Positions 19,255-31,442 of a DNA stretch of 64,000 bases are shown here, in pieces (the first letter of the stretch is position 1; each line of letters opens with the position of its first letter). The DNA is from Adiantum capillus-veneris (lineage: Eukaryota > Streptophyta > Polypodiopsida > Polypodiales > Pteridaceae). The stretch is taken from assembly GCA_014529385.2 (NCBI GenBank), contig CM043954.1, positions 3,354,501 through 3,418,500 of the forward strand, given 5' to 3'. The notes below the pieces were generated by a model. That model saw only the letters and a list, made by a program, of their open reading frames with translations. It was not told the DNA's origin and made no database searches. A program made the translations under genes and the position numbers.

Positions 19255-22200
19255 TTAGCTCTCCATTGTTCTAACAGAGCCCCCATCTCCCCAGTAAGAT
19301 TGCAGATCCAAGTCCACTTGAGATCCTGCTTCAAATTCCACTATGGGAGGATTCCTGATGTCCTTTTCCCAATTTGTCTGATTAGCTTGGCAACTTAGCT
19401 CGTTTGCAAAGTTTGCCTCTCTCACTTGTTTCCAAAATTCATTGTAATCCTCATCTCTTCCGTAAATCCTCTGTATGACTGGATGAAAACTCTCTATCTC
19501 TTGATCGGTTGTGTTCAATACTATGCGGTCATCCTTGTGTGTATTTTCAGGCTTTTGTGCACTGGGAGTCTTTTCAGCTACCCGTGAAATGATAGTCTCT
19601 TGCTGAATTGGGTTTTCCGTTCCACAATTCATTGTTTCTCTTGGTGGTTCTAATAAGGCTTGTGCAGTCTCGATCATTCTCTTGCACATTTCAAGTCTCT
19701 GCTTTTCCAATTCCGCGTTTGGGTATGTCATCCACCTCTGTTCTTGTGTTTGGTTGTTCTTTAACCTAGCTTCGTAAGCTCTCATCAGTGCATCCAATGG
19801 TTCGTGTACTTTGTCAACTAGCACTGATCCCCCTGAGCTTAAGCTCGTTGTTTCTTTGATACTCTTTTGTTTCGTTCTTTCCGGGCTCATCTCTCGTTTC
19901 CCGCTTTGACTCTCAAGTTTTTCTAATCTATCTTTAGTTCGCTTTAGTTCCTCAGCTAGAATAGCGTCTTCACGTTCTTTTCTCAACTTCATGCGTGCTT
20001 TTCTAGCTTTCCATGTGTTTCTCTGACTCCGCGGTCCTTGACTAACCACTTCAATCGCTAACTTTCCATTCTCAGGTTCTCTAGTGGTTTTCTTAGCTTG
20101 AGCTCTAGTAACAACTTGCGTTGGTATCAGAGTTTCATTTTCGGACCCACCGCTGGTAGGAATAGTTTCTAGCATATTCAATGTCGTCTTTTTCACTTTG
20201 TTTGGATTCTTTGAACAATCCTCAATGAAGTGAGTAACCCCACACTCAGTGCAATAAGCGTTAATTCTAATGATTTCCGTATGTGGACAAACATTCATCA
20301 GATGGTCACCTCCACACTTGTAACAGGGTCCTAGTGCTGGTCTTGGTCCCACTTGATTCGTCCTTTGTGGATAGGATGGTCTTTGTCCTGTTAACCCTCC
20401 ATGAGCTATGAACATCAATGTTCTTGCGTCCAAATTGTATCTCTCTTCATCAGAAGCACTTGTAACTGTTGGTGTTCCAACATTCCCAATCATGCCCCAT
20501 GGTTCTGGTTGTTTGGGTTCTTCTGGTGGGTAATACACAGTTGGAGACATGTGTGCACCAGATTCTTCATAATAGGCTTGAACAGGCACTAAGGCTTGTT
20601 CTTCCTGATTCTCTAAGGTTGGTGCATATCTAATGCCCATTGGTCTTGCTCCTGGTAAAGGTGGTTGTTGTCCCAATACCGATTGCGGTCTTTCTATCCC
20701 CATAGGTCCTGGTACATTTCCCGTTGGGTATCGAGGTACTGGATGTACCGGAGGTGGTGCTAATTGAGCAGGAGGTGCATACTGACGCTCCCTTACATAC
20801 CCTTTGTTGTAATAGCACTCCTCTGTTGGATGGTTTGTCCATTTTTGTTCAATAGCACACCATTTCAGTGGTTTTGGCAATGGTTTTTGGTATGGTTCCA
20901 TCCTTTTTAGAGAATGTTCTATCATTTGCTCTACATTTGGCATGGTTGTTGTTTGAACATTCTTTTTAGTGGTGGTCTCGCTCGCTACGGAGGAAGAGCT
21001 ACTGGATGCAAAATCTGTATCCGCTGACACCTCTCCATAAACCGTACAGTTATCCACTAAGTACAATGCTTCTCTCGTTACTTGCTCGAAACTTGTACAA
21101 GCTTTCAAGTGCAAGTCCTTCTTGAGAGTGTCGTTTCTCAATCCTTCAATAAAGAGAACAGATAGTCTGTCATCTTGTGGTCGTTCACGTACTGGATATC
21201 TCTCAATGTATTGTTTGAAGCGAAGTGAAGCTTCCTTCACTTTTTCGTGTTCTCTCTGTTTAAAAGCATATATTTGTGAGACCGTATTGTGCTTAATCCC
21301 TCGTTTTGAGAATTCCTCAGCAAACTCTCTTAGCAAATGGTCAATGTCATGGAATCCCCCTCTGTTCAGTGGTTGAAACCATGTCAATGCCGTACCTTCT
21401 AGAGTAAGACCAAATCCCTCGTATTGTGTATGGAAATCTCTTATCTGCTCAGCTCTTAAGACTTGCTTAAAGAGTGACACATGTGCATACGGATCTCCTG
21501 AACCACCATACTTCTTTGGCATACACTTGGCTACTTGAGATGGTTTCATACGTCTATGGTCTGCTGCCAATCTCATTGCTCCTGTGTCCCAGCTAAAGCT
21601 TTCTCTAGCATCATGGACTTCATGGGTTACCCTTGTCGGTTCCCCTGCCCTGAGTCTACTACTAGGAGGTAAATGTGATGGTTCCGCTTCGAACCTTGGA
21701 CCTGGAGTGGTATATGTGGGGATTGGAACTGCACTACCTCGATTCGTATCCATTGACTCTCTGGAATGTAATGATCCCATTGGTCCGGGCTTCAAGTACT
21801 GAGGTTGACTGAAAGAGTCAGCAGCCTGAATTCTTTGTCCTCCTGTTGTCATTGGGTTTTGCACTCCATTTGTTGGTGCTGGTCTTTGTGAGATAGAAGT
21901 AACATAATACTGATGTAGTGGTCCCCCAAAGTATGTATATCCTTCTAATTCTTTCTTGCCCATTGTTGAGCATTGCCTCCCATACTTGTCGTAAGCGGCA
22001 ATTTTCACTTCCGATCCCTCTGTGTAGGTAAAGACATAAAGTCTTTTTTGGTCTGTCAACTCTCCAGTGTAGGGTTCTTCACATCTATAATAGAGATCTT
22101 GCTCCCCATTATTATATTTGTATAGCCCCACATAGATGTTATTAGTGCTGATCCTTGTAGTTTCATTCTCTCTTCTTAACCTCGCATCAGGGAAGTTCAT

Positions 22201-22713
22201 TATTGGTGCTTTCTCCTCAAGTTCTTCATCTACTTTGGCTTTGGTGCCCATCAATCCCCACTTGTCCACAATGTTAGGGTTTAGGACTACCAAATACATG
22301 GTACCCTCGTCATCTAGATATCTATCTCCGCTATAGCTCACAGGCACTAAGTCCTTGAACTCACTAGGTCTATCTTCTATCTTTACACAATAGCGGTCCA
22401 TTCCATCTTTGTAGATCTTGGCACCTTGCTCATTGTCGTACTGGTATTTTATGAACAATAGCTTCATTGTGGCGGAAGGGTTTGATGGTCCTGCTGCCAT
22501 ATTTTCTCTGTTGTTCAGGTTCAAGTGTTCCAAGTGTTCGGTGAAAATCTCGTAAGATCTCTCCGAAGAAGTATCAGAAACACTTCCTTCAAAGATCGGC
22601 TCTAATGGTTGCACCCAACTTTGGTTTACACTTCCCTCGGTTGATATGACACTTGCTTCTTCCCCTTGTTTTGGTTGGTTATTCTGGAGATTCCTGCCCG
22701 ATCTCAAATTCAT
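19255..22713 (-). CDS. Gag polyprotein, open (element A)
   Basis: 1152 residues from ATG 22711-22713 (MNLRSGRNLQNNQ); the preceding in-frame TTG is not used here. A Retrotrans_gag-like capsid region lies at about residues 390-560 (PKKYGGSGDPYAH, LEGTALTWFQPL, RFKQYIERYPV). Two zinc knuckles of the form C-x2-C-x3-H-x4-C lie near residues 810-850 (CYKCGGDHLMNVC and CTECGVTHFIEDC). The C-terminal part is charged and partly coiled coil. It is unusually long for a gag. It ends at a TAA (19255-19257) that is in frame with pol and is a Lys codon in B, so the ancestor probably had one gag-pol frame. Leader palindromes lie 167 nt upstream. Confidence 0.85.
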   Translation of the reverse strand: MNLRSGRNLQNNQPKQGEEASVISTEGSVNQSWVQPLEPIFEGSVSDTSSERSYEIFTEHLEHLNLNNRENMAAGPSNPSATMKLLFIKYQYDNEQGAKIYKDGMDRYCVKIEDRPSEFKDLVPVSYSGDRYLDDEGTMYLVVLNPNIVDKWGLMGTKAKVDEELEEKAPIMNFPDARLRRENETTRISTNNIYVGLYKYNNGEQDLYYRCEEPYTGELTDQKRLYVFTYTEGSEVKIAAYDKYGRQCSTMGKKELEGYTYFGGPLHQYYVTSISQRPAPTNGVQNPMTTGGQRIQAADSFSQPQYLKPGPMGSLHSRESMDTNRGSAVPIPTYTTPGPRFEAEPSHLPPSSRLRAGEPTRVTHEVHDARESFSWDTGAMRLAADHRRMKPSQVAKCMPKKYGGSGDPYAHVSLFKQVLRAEQIRDFHTQYEGFGLTLEGTALTWFQPLNRGGFHDIDHLLREFAEEFSKRGIKHNTVSQIYAFKQREHEKVKEASLRFKQYIERYPVRERPQDDRLSVLFIEGLRNDTLKKDLHLKACTSFEQVTREALYLVDNCTVYGEVSADTDFASSSSSSVASETTTKKNVQTTTMPNVEQMIEHSLKRMEPYQKPLPKPLKWCAIEQKWTNHPTEECYYNKGYVRERQYAPPAQLAPPPVHPVPRYPTGNVPGPMGIERPQSVLGQQPPLPGARPMGIRYAPTLENQEEQALVPVQAYYEESGAHMSPTVYYPPEEPKQPEPWGMIGNVGTPTVTSASDEERYNLDARTLMFIAHGGLTGQRPSYPQRTNQVGPRPALGPCYKCGGDHLMNVCPHTEIIRINAYCTECGVTHFIEDCSKNPNKVKKTTLNMLETIPTSGGSENETLIPTQVVTRAQAKKTTREPENGKLAIEVVSQGPRSQRNTWKARKARMKLRKEREDAILAEELKRTKDRLEKLESQSGKREMSPERTKQKSIKETTSLSSGGSVLVDKVHEPLDALMRAYEARLKNNQTQEQRWMTYPNAELEKQRLEMCKRMIETAQALLEPPRETMNCGTENPIQQETIISRVAEKTPSAQKPENTHKDDRIVLNTTDQEIESFHPVIQRIYGRDEDYNEFWKQVREANFANELSCQANQTNWEKDIRNPPIVEFEAGSQVDLDLQSYWGDGGSVRTMES

Positions 22714-22880
22714 CAATTCCCCTAAAGGACTTTAACTTTTCCGTCTCGGCAATTTGTTTTCCCAAGTTTTTGTGGTCAGAATTGATCCAAACTGATTGAT
22801 ACTTGGTCAATTGTTTAATCTTGTCAGTTGGACAACTTCTATTTCATCAAGTGAGAATTTTGTTGCAGTTATGCTGAAAA

Positions 22881-22904
22881 AGACATTATACGCGTATGAT
22901 GTCT
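22881..22904. repeat. 24-bp palindrome, A gag leader, copy nearest ATG
   Basis: One change from consensus (position 7 on plus). 167 nt before the gag ATG. Confidence 0.95.
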
Positions 22905-23162
22905 TTTTTCACAGATTTGGACTATTTTGGTTATGCTCACTCTCAGTAGCCCCCTTATGCTCTGTCCACTCACAAAATTCAGTTTGAACTCTGTTTGAGC
23001 AAGTTATGGTTAATTTAGGCTTTTCTTGGCAATTTTTCGCTTTTGACTTGTTTTGGGTCAATTGTGATCCAAATGGGATGAAACTTGAAATATAACCTCT
23101 AGACAGCTATTACAATGGATCCGTGTTGGCAAAGTATCAAAATATGTCCAAAATTAGGTAAA

Positions 23163-23186
23163 AGACATCATACGCGTATGATGTCT
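23163..23186. repeat. 24-bp palindrome, A gag leader
   Basis: Perfect. 449 nt before the gag ATG, the same offset as its counterpart in the ORF3 leader. Confidence 0.95.
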
Positions 23187-23287
23187 TTTTCATCAATTTG
23201 GGTCAAGACTTGATATTTATGCTTTCTACAGTGTTTGTAACAATCTTGTCAGGTCAGATATCAAAAATAAGCAGTGGATGTGCTAAA

Positions 23288-23311
23288 AGACATTATACGC
23301 GTATGATGTCT
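23288..23311. repeat. 24-bp palindrome, A gag leader
   Basis: One change (position 7 on plus). 574 nt before the gag ATG. Confidence 0.95.
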
Positions 23312-23575
23312 TTTGTCCCAGATTTTGACTATTCTTGGTTTTAAGTCTTCTCCAATGTTTATAATTGAGTTTCAAGTGTTTTTGTCAGGTTTGAATGTAA
23401 AAACAAGATCTGAATCCAAAATTTCCTATTCTTTGCGTTTCTTGGACTCCGACTTGTCTTTTTGGGTTTCTTTGAGTGTTAATGCTCTTGTTTTAAGTTG
23501 AAATTAGGGTATAACCCCCCTTTTGAACACTCTGGTAAAGTCAAAATTTCTGTTTTGGTCTCTGTTTGGTCATTG

Positions 23576-23599
23576 AGACATCATACGCGTATGATGTCT
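23576..23599. repeat. 24-bp palindrome, A gag leader, copy farthest from ATG
   Basis: Perfect. 862 nt before the gag ATG and about 520 nt from the PBS. Confidence 0.95.
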
Positions 23600-24117
23600 A
23601 AAGTTGCAGATTTCCAGTTTTTTGGCACAGAATCCTTCCTAAAGCTTTCTCAAGTGCTCAGCAACTCCCAGATACACAGAAAATTTCTCTGACTTTTGTT
23701 TATTGCAAGTTTCACTACTAACTCGATGGTTTAGTGATCTAACATGCAATCAACCATATCAAGCAAATACTCCAATGATTACTAGCTCTAGATCACGATC
23801 AAATGAAGTCCTACCTAATCTATTCCTAATCATAAAATGGGTTTGATAATTGTGATTTTAAAGAGATCCACTGCCACTCACGGACTAGCAAATTCTTCTT
23901 CTATCAACAACTACTCAACACCAACAAAACAACAAACAAATCTAAGCTAAACTAAAAATACTGTCAACACGGAAGACCCAGAAATACCCCACTTCCTAGT
24001 ATCTCTCGAGATCTTCGGAGTCCACCACTCCTAGATCTTTTCTAACTAAAGTATACAAAGTAGTTTATACGACTCACTTTGTAGGATTAGTCTAAGGTCA
24101 CCTACTTAGGGCTCTCG

Positions 24118-24135
24118 TCCCCGGCAACGGCGCCA
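24118..24135 (-). promoter_or_regulatory. Primer-binding site, tRNA-Asp type (element A)
   Basis: The minus strand reads TGGCGCCGTTGCCGGGGA, complementary to the 3' end of plant tRNA-Asp including CCA. It lies two bases from the 5' LTR. Confidence 0.9.
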
Positions 24136-24137
24136 AA

Positions 24138-24761
24138 TGTTAAGGCGGTTACGCCGCTAGCGGAAGCTAAATAGCGAGAACTCAACCAACAACAGAATTT
24201 GTCAGACGAGGACGGAGCTTGACCCGCAGGCGCGTGGAAACAACTAGGTGGGTGTCAAATCACCTACTCGACCTTCTAATGACAATCACTACTAAGGAAA
24301 TCAAATCTAAGTTCTAAATACGCAAGTGACTGAAATCCGTACTACGAACGAATGCTATACGAAACAGGATCTAGAATCATTGAATCGATCTCAAACTCAA
24401 GGGGAAGTCTATACACTAGGTAAGAACAACACCCTAAAGACTTGAACTGCAAAATCAACCTATAACCACTCCGTGCGGTAAACGCGTATGAAGACAAGCC
24501 GAAATATACAGGTGGCCGAAACTTGACCCCGATGGTACTAATGTGTAGCTCTACTCGTTGTGGTTCTATAGATATGCTGCACGCTCAATTCCGACACACG
24601 AGTTGGAAGAAAACTCACACCGAAGCTCGTAGGAACTTACCACACATAGAAGCCGATAGCGCACACTCTTGGTATCTGTGCGTAGCTCTCGCCGTTGCTA
24701 ACACAATGGCGGTGTCGCTTCTCCAATGGCGGCTCCATAGCTCGCGTAGAAAGTAGATAAG

Positions 24762-24799
<38 letters not shown>

Positions 24800-25084
24800 A
24801 CACAGTCACGGCGCTCAAAAACTCACTTTGATTAATAATCTGAATCCCTAGGTTACAAAAACTTTGGCTTATATACCTCAGCCTTGGAGGTGAGAACATC
24901 TCTAACTAATTACATCAGCAAGTGAAATTACTTCGGGATTACAAGCTGGAAACTCAATTGAGTCCCGTTACTTAATGAATGGCTCAAATCAAAATTAATG
25001 TCGGAAAGACATTTATTACAATCAATGGTTACAAAATGATGAGTGTGAGCAAAAATGTGGGTGTGATCCTCTGCTGGCTCAACA
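24138..25084 (-). mobile_element. 5' LTR of element A
   Basis: 947 bp, TGTTAAGG to CTCAACA on plus. A CT run at about 24766-24797 is longer than in the 3' LTR. TATA at 24869-24876. The palindrome half-site ACGCGTATGAAGAC is at 24482-24495, better preserved than in the 3' LTR. Confidence 0.95.
24481..24495 (-). promoter_or_regulatory. Half-site of the 24-bp palindrome in the A 5' LTR
   Basis: AACGCGTATGAAGAC. About 374 nt downstream of the LTR TATA box in transcript orientation. It carries the T that is typical of the A palindrome arm. Confidence 0.55.
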
Positions 25085-25089
25085 AAGTG
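25085..25089. repeat. Target-site duplication, right copy (element A)
   Basis: AAGTG, identical to 8863-8867. Confidence 0.9.
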
Positions 25090-25403
25090 TTTGTTCAGAG
25101 CAGTTTATCAAAGTCAATGATCCAGTTTGGATTAAGGATGGGAAATCAGAAAGACAAACACATGGGATGGAATTAGCATCATAATGGAGTCTAAAAGAAC
25201 AGGAGTACTATAGAACTAACAAACAAATATGGGTACCAAAACCGCAGATTAGAGCATCTGAAGTAACTTCAAGTCCCTCCCAAGAAAGAAGGCCCACAAG
25301 GTATCAACCTCGACAATATCCTAGGATACCTAAGAAGCAAGTATACAACAAAACAATATCAAATACTGCTACAATCAACCACAACTCACAAGAGGATACA
25401 AAA
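25090..25403 (+). pseudogene. Element D post-integrase coding remnant
   Basis: Continues D to the right of the A insertion. Readings include VWIKDGK near 25127 and KQIWVPKPQ near 25225, followed by Arg/Pro/Gln-rich sequence. The IW(I/V)PK motif recurs in the pol tails of A and B, so this is the same region of a related element. Stops and frameshifts are frequent. Confidence 0.4.
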
Positions 25404-26556
25404 CAAAGATGAATCTCAAAGGATCTTCCTCTTAGACAAGGATTATACACAGGCTATATGTCACAGGAACAGAATAATAGAGATAGACAGCAAAAGATAG
25501 AGAAAGAGATCTTTGTATTGATGAATTTTTGCAGAGTTTTGATACAACAGAGGAGCAATTGAATATGGGCGCACTCCGTTGTACGGAGCTCAAACCTCCC
25601 GACCACCCCTGAGCTTTAGTCCGCTTGCATGCAGTGTCTCACTCACACTCGCAGAAGAGGAGATCTGTGAATGATCCCCAAACGCACCACCCGTCGTTCC
25701 TTTATCCTTCTTTTCCTCGAAAAGCATTTTCAAAATAGCCGCTTTTTAGGTGTTCGGTCGACTCGATTTTCGCACCAAGTATACGTGCGAGAATAAGATA
25801 AGAACGTGATCGCAAAGCGATCCGTAAAGGTGAGATTTTTTTTCCAGTTGTCTTTAACTGAACATAACTCCCAAACGGAGCCAAAACAGCCCAAGTCCGT
25901 CTCACACAGCCTTGTTGCTCTTGTTGCGCTCTTCGACGGCTATGTGATGCAAAATTTTCATAGCCTGCTTCGATGAATTTTTGCAAAGATGAATCTCAAA
26001 GGATCTTCCTCTTAGACAAGGATTATACACAGGCTATATGTCACAGGAACAGAATAATAGAGATAGACAGCAAAAGATAGAGAAAGAGATCTTTGTATTG
26101 ATGAATTTTTGCAGAGTTTTGATACAACAGAGGAGCAATTGAATATGGGCGCACTCCGTTGTACGGAGCTCAAACCTCCCGACCACCCCCGAGCTTTAGT
26201 CCGCTTGCATGCAGTGTCTCACTCACACTCGCAGAAGAGGAGATCTGTGAATGATCCCCAAACGCACCACCCGTCGTTCCTTTATCCTTCTTTTCCTCGA
26301 AAAGCATTTTCAAAATAGCCGCTTTTTAGGTGTTCGGTCGACTCGATTTTCGCACCAAGTATACGTGCGAGAATAAGATAAGAACGTGATCGTAAAGCGA
26401 TCCGTAAAGGTGAGATTTTTTTTTCCAGTTGTCTTTAACTGAACATAACTCCCAAACGGAGCCAAAACAGCCCAAGTCCGTCTCACACAGCCTTGTTGCT
26501 CTTGTTGCGCTCTTCGACGGCTATGTGATGCAAAATTTTCATAGCCTGCTTCGATT
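25404..26556. repeat. Tandem duplication, period about 580 bp
   Basis: 25404-25975 and 25984-26556 are almost identical, with only a few single-base differences and one run-length change (8 or 9 T). Both copies contain GATGAATTTTTGCA, which also forms the junction between them, suggesting duplication by short-homology misalignment. No gene is seen in either copy. Confidence 0.9.
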
Positions 26557-26882
26557 TGCTAAAAATCAACCTGCAAAACATCATTTTCTACAAAAATGAT
26601 GCAAAAACAGCAAATTTCACTTTTTCCTTAATCTTTGGCCCTCAAAGAGCATCAAAACATCAAAATCTCTAAAAACTCAAAGAACCAAAGTTGTTCCTTA
26701 TAACATAGGCTTTAATCGCTTCATACATCACTTTTCCAAAATCACACGTTAACACCTTCAAAAATGACCCAGAAAGTGCCTTCTGGCTCAAAAAAATTTA
26801 TTGGACGAAAACAATCCACACATCCTTCTACACAGTGGACCATCTTTAAAACAACCAAAACTTCCTAGAAAAACAAAATTTA
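26557..26882 (+). other. Non-coding stretch in element D
   Basis: AT-rich sequence with no gene, repeat or signal that I can support. Confidence 0.5.
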
Positions 26883-27332
26883 TTGCTAAAACACTTCAAA
26901 AATCAAGTCATGTTACACTATACAAAGATTTGGCCACCAGTCAACCACAAGCCGACTGCAAATACACTAGACCTGCATGAAGATATCAAGAACTCAATAA
27001 GACCTAGAGTGAAGCAAAGTCAACAATGGAGATACAAAGGTCATCAAGAGATTTGGATTCCTAAGCCTTTCAAGGCTCCTAGTCAAAATCCAGATGCGGA
27101 CAGCCAACAGAGGCCTACGACAACATCAAAGACTCCTATCAACATGCCTAATTGGAGAATCAAAGAGATGATGGAGTCTTTACAGTCAAAGAAGGACAGC
27201 CCAAACAATGCAAATGCAGATTTGAAGAAGTTAAAACAGGTAGGCAAAAGAAACCTTCAATGCCAACTTGGTCATTTACTAATCCTCTTTTTGAGTATTC
27301 AAGCTTACTTTTACCTGAAGAAAGGTTTTTAG
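26883..27332 (+). pseudogene. Element D: open remnant with an EIWIPKP motif
   Basis: 149-codon plus-strand ORF, basic and rich in Lys, Gln, Pro and Asn, with GHQEIWIPKPFKAPSQN near the middle. This motif is the only link to the pol tails of A and B (KQIWIPKK and KEIWIPK in B). No domain is recognised. It lies downstream of the protease-like remnants and upstream of the PPT, consistent with the C-terminal tail of a pol polyprotein. It may be open by chance. Confidence 0.35.
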
Positions 27333-28300
27333 TAAGCACAATAATGTAAAAAGTCAAGTCGCCAGGGTGCAAAAAACACTCTTTGGCATAGTCAGAGTTG
27401 GCTTGCTGAGCCATAAAATAAGCAAAGCATTAGTCCCAAAGCTTCAAGTCATATTAAACTCTGTGCTAAGAATCGTAGTTATTAGGCTTACGCTCAAGCT
27501 GGAAGAGTTGAGCATATCTAAGTTGTGTTGCTCATGCTGGATGCTGAGATGAGCATAAGAGTCAAAGTCTATTAACTTACAATTGGGGAGTGTCGTAGAG
27601 TTCAACACTCACGCACAGTGCACAGTAAGATGAGAGCACATATCCTCGTCAAAACGAAAACCATTCTTAAAGGGGTTCTAGCTTGCAAAGCCATGTCATG
27701 TGCTTTTATAGCTACACCATCTTTCTGAAGAACCCCTCAGAATCCTTCTTGCACAGCATATTGTTTCCCATGCATTTCTGTGTATGCATAGATAGGATGT
27801 CCCATCATTGAACATATGCATTAGACACTGTTTTTTCTTTCCACCAATGCACCTTGACTGGACTACAACAAGCAACCAATGTTCCATCATGCTACCCTCT
27901 CATATTTGCTGTCTTTTCAATTCCATATTCATCAGCAAATAATCCCTTGAGTACTTTCTTCATATTTTCCATGCTGATAAGTACCCCAATAATGTGCGTA
28001 TCCCAAAGGCACTTTTTCCCCACTGGGTCTTTTCCCTTTGTTCATCCAAGTATTAGACCCTAATTTAGGACCCCATCATTTTACTTCCCTTGTACATACT
28101 TCTCGTAAATAAACAGCAGCCTCATCATTATGCTATTACAACAGAAAAATGCAACATCATCTCTCACATCAGACATATCCGTACCAATGAAGATGCTGCG
28201 GCAAAATGAACCTCATCAACAAATTCAACAACACTTGAAGAAAGTAGTCCATCAACAACCAATCAAAAACCTTCCACAGCCTCCATGGACACTTTTCAAC
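27333..28300 (+). other. Non-coding 3' region of element D
   Basis: No supported gene. The last 200 bp read as a Gln/His/Pro-rich tail ending near SARGRALKLKGG over the PPT, similar in form to SRPGRLRLGGGEV at the same place in B. Confidence 0.4.
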
Positions 28301-28320
28301 AGTGCACGAGGACGGGCACT
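28301..28320 (+). other. Hairpin just upstream of the D PPT
   Basis: AGTGC (28301-28305) pairs with GCACT (28316-28320) around a 10-nt loop that contains ACGAGGAC, as in element E. Confidence 0.45.
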
Positions 28321-28325
28321 AAAAT

Positions 28326-28336
28326 TGAAAGGGGGG
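28326..28336 (+). promoter_or_regulatory. Polypurine tract of element D
   Basis: GAAAGGGGGGA directly before an LTR beginning TGTTAA. Confidence 0.8.
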
Positions 28337-29208
28337 ATGTTAATTTAGTCAATGTCAGTTAGCAAAATACAAAGACGTATGGATGCACATCAAGGATGAA
28401 TACAAAGAAACAGTGAAGATTGGAGTTACACATTTTTCACATTTTCCCAAAATGGTCATGTATGAGTTCCAAGCTGTAAAGAACAGGTCAGTTAGTGTAC
28501 CTAGGTTGCAAATTCAGTAAGTGGTGGAGCCCTAAAGGCCTTGGGAACCCGGACATTGCATATTTTTACCCTAGGTATATAAGGCAGTGTGTAAAAGAAA
28601 TCAGGGCTCTCAAGCTCATTTGTTGAGAGTACTCTTTGGTGAGAACTCTAGAGGTGTGTGGCTATGGAGTCCTTGAGCTTCTCCTTGCTCATGTGACTTA
28701 ACACTAATCAATGCTTAATTCTCTTTTACTATGCCTCTCTCATGCTTCTTATGATTGTGTATGATGCTTTGATTAGCTAGATATTAACTAATTAGTGGTT
28801 AATCCCTCTCTAATCTTGTGTGATTGCCCTCTCTTGCTTGTGTGTGCATGTAGGCTTGATTGGAGTGTGGTGCTCGATAGATCTATGTGTGTGTGCTTGT
28901 GATTAGTGTTTTGCATGATAGGATTAATTTTATGTGCATCTGCAATCATTAGTGTGTGTGATTGGGTTGATTAGAGGTGAAGGGAAGTGGATGTGAATAT
29001 TTGCCATTATTGTGGCTTAGCTCCTCCATGGGCCTAGAAGCTCACCTCGTAGAGTCACCATTCGTGTTGCCATGATTAGCTCACTAATCATGTGAGTGAT
29101 TAGCTCACTAATCATGTGAGTGTTTCCATGCCCTAGCCAAGTAGCTCATCCCTTCGGATTGATAATTTTGTTGGTCATTGGAGCTATGCAAAGATGGAAC
29201 CCCCAACA
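28337..29208 (+). mobile_element. 3' LTR of element D
   Basis: 872 bp, TGTTAATT to CCCCAACA. TATA box TATATAAG at 28576-28583. Its 3' end resembles the E LTR (shared CGGATTGATA and CTATGC segments). Confidence 0.7.
28576..28583 (+). promoter_or_regulatory. TATA box in the D LTR
   Basis: TATATAAG, 239 bp into the LTR. Confidence 0.5.

Positions 29209-31442
<2,234 letters not shown>

Larger units (their letters stand above)
22714..24117 (-). other. 5' leader of element A
   Basis: Non-coding, about 1.4 kb between the PBS and the gag ATG, with four 24-bp palindromes. Small ORFs here are not preserved in B. Confidence 0.8.
8868..25084 (-). mobile_element. Element A: complete-ended Ty3/gypsy-type element with a third ORF
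   Basis: 16.2-kb minus-strand element with two LTRs of 939 and 947 bp (TGTTAAGG to CTCAACA on the plus strand), a 5-bp target duplication, a tRNA-Asp type PBS, a PPT, an open gag, damaged pol, and a 938-codon third ORF before the 3' LTR. The LTRs differ at about 15 sites by eye, under 2 percent, so it is fairly young. The tRNA-Asp PBS and a large ORF3 recall the Athila/Tat branch of plant Ty3/gypsy. Pol has lost the integrase region, so this copy would need help in trans. Confidence 0.9.
6613..29208 (+). mobile_element. Element D: old Ty3/gypsy remnant, split by element A
   Basis: Plus-strand remnant whose right part ends with a PPT (28326-28336) and an 872-bp LTR. Element A sits inside it with an AAGTG target duplication on both sides, so 8862 and 25090 were once adjacent. 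The visible coding traces are protease-like domains and IW(I/V)PK-containing stretches that match the post-integrase part of element B. Gag, RT and integrase of D are not visible. Confidence 0.5.
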
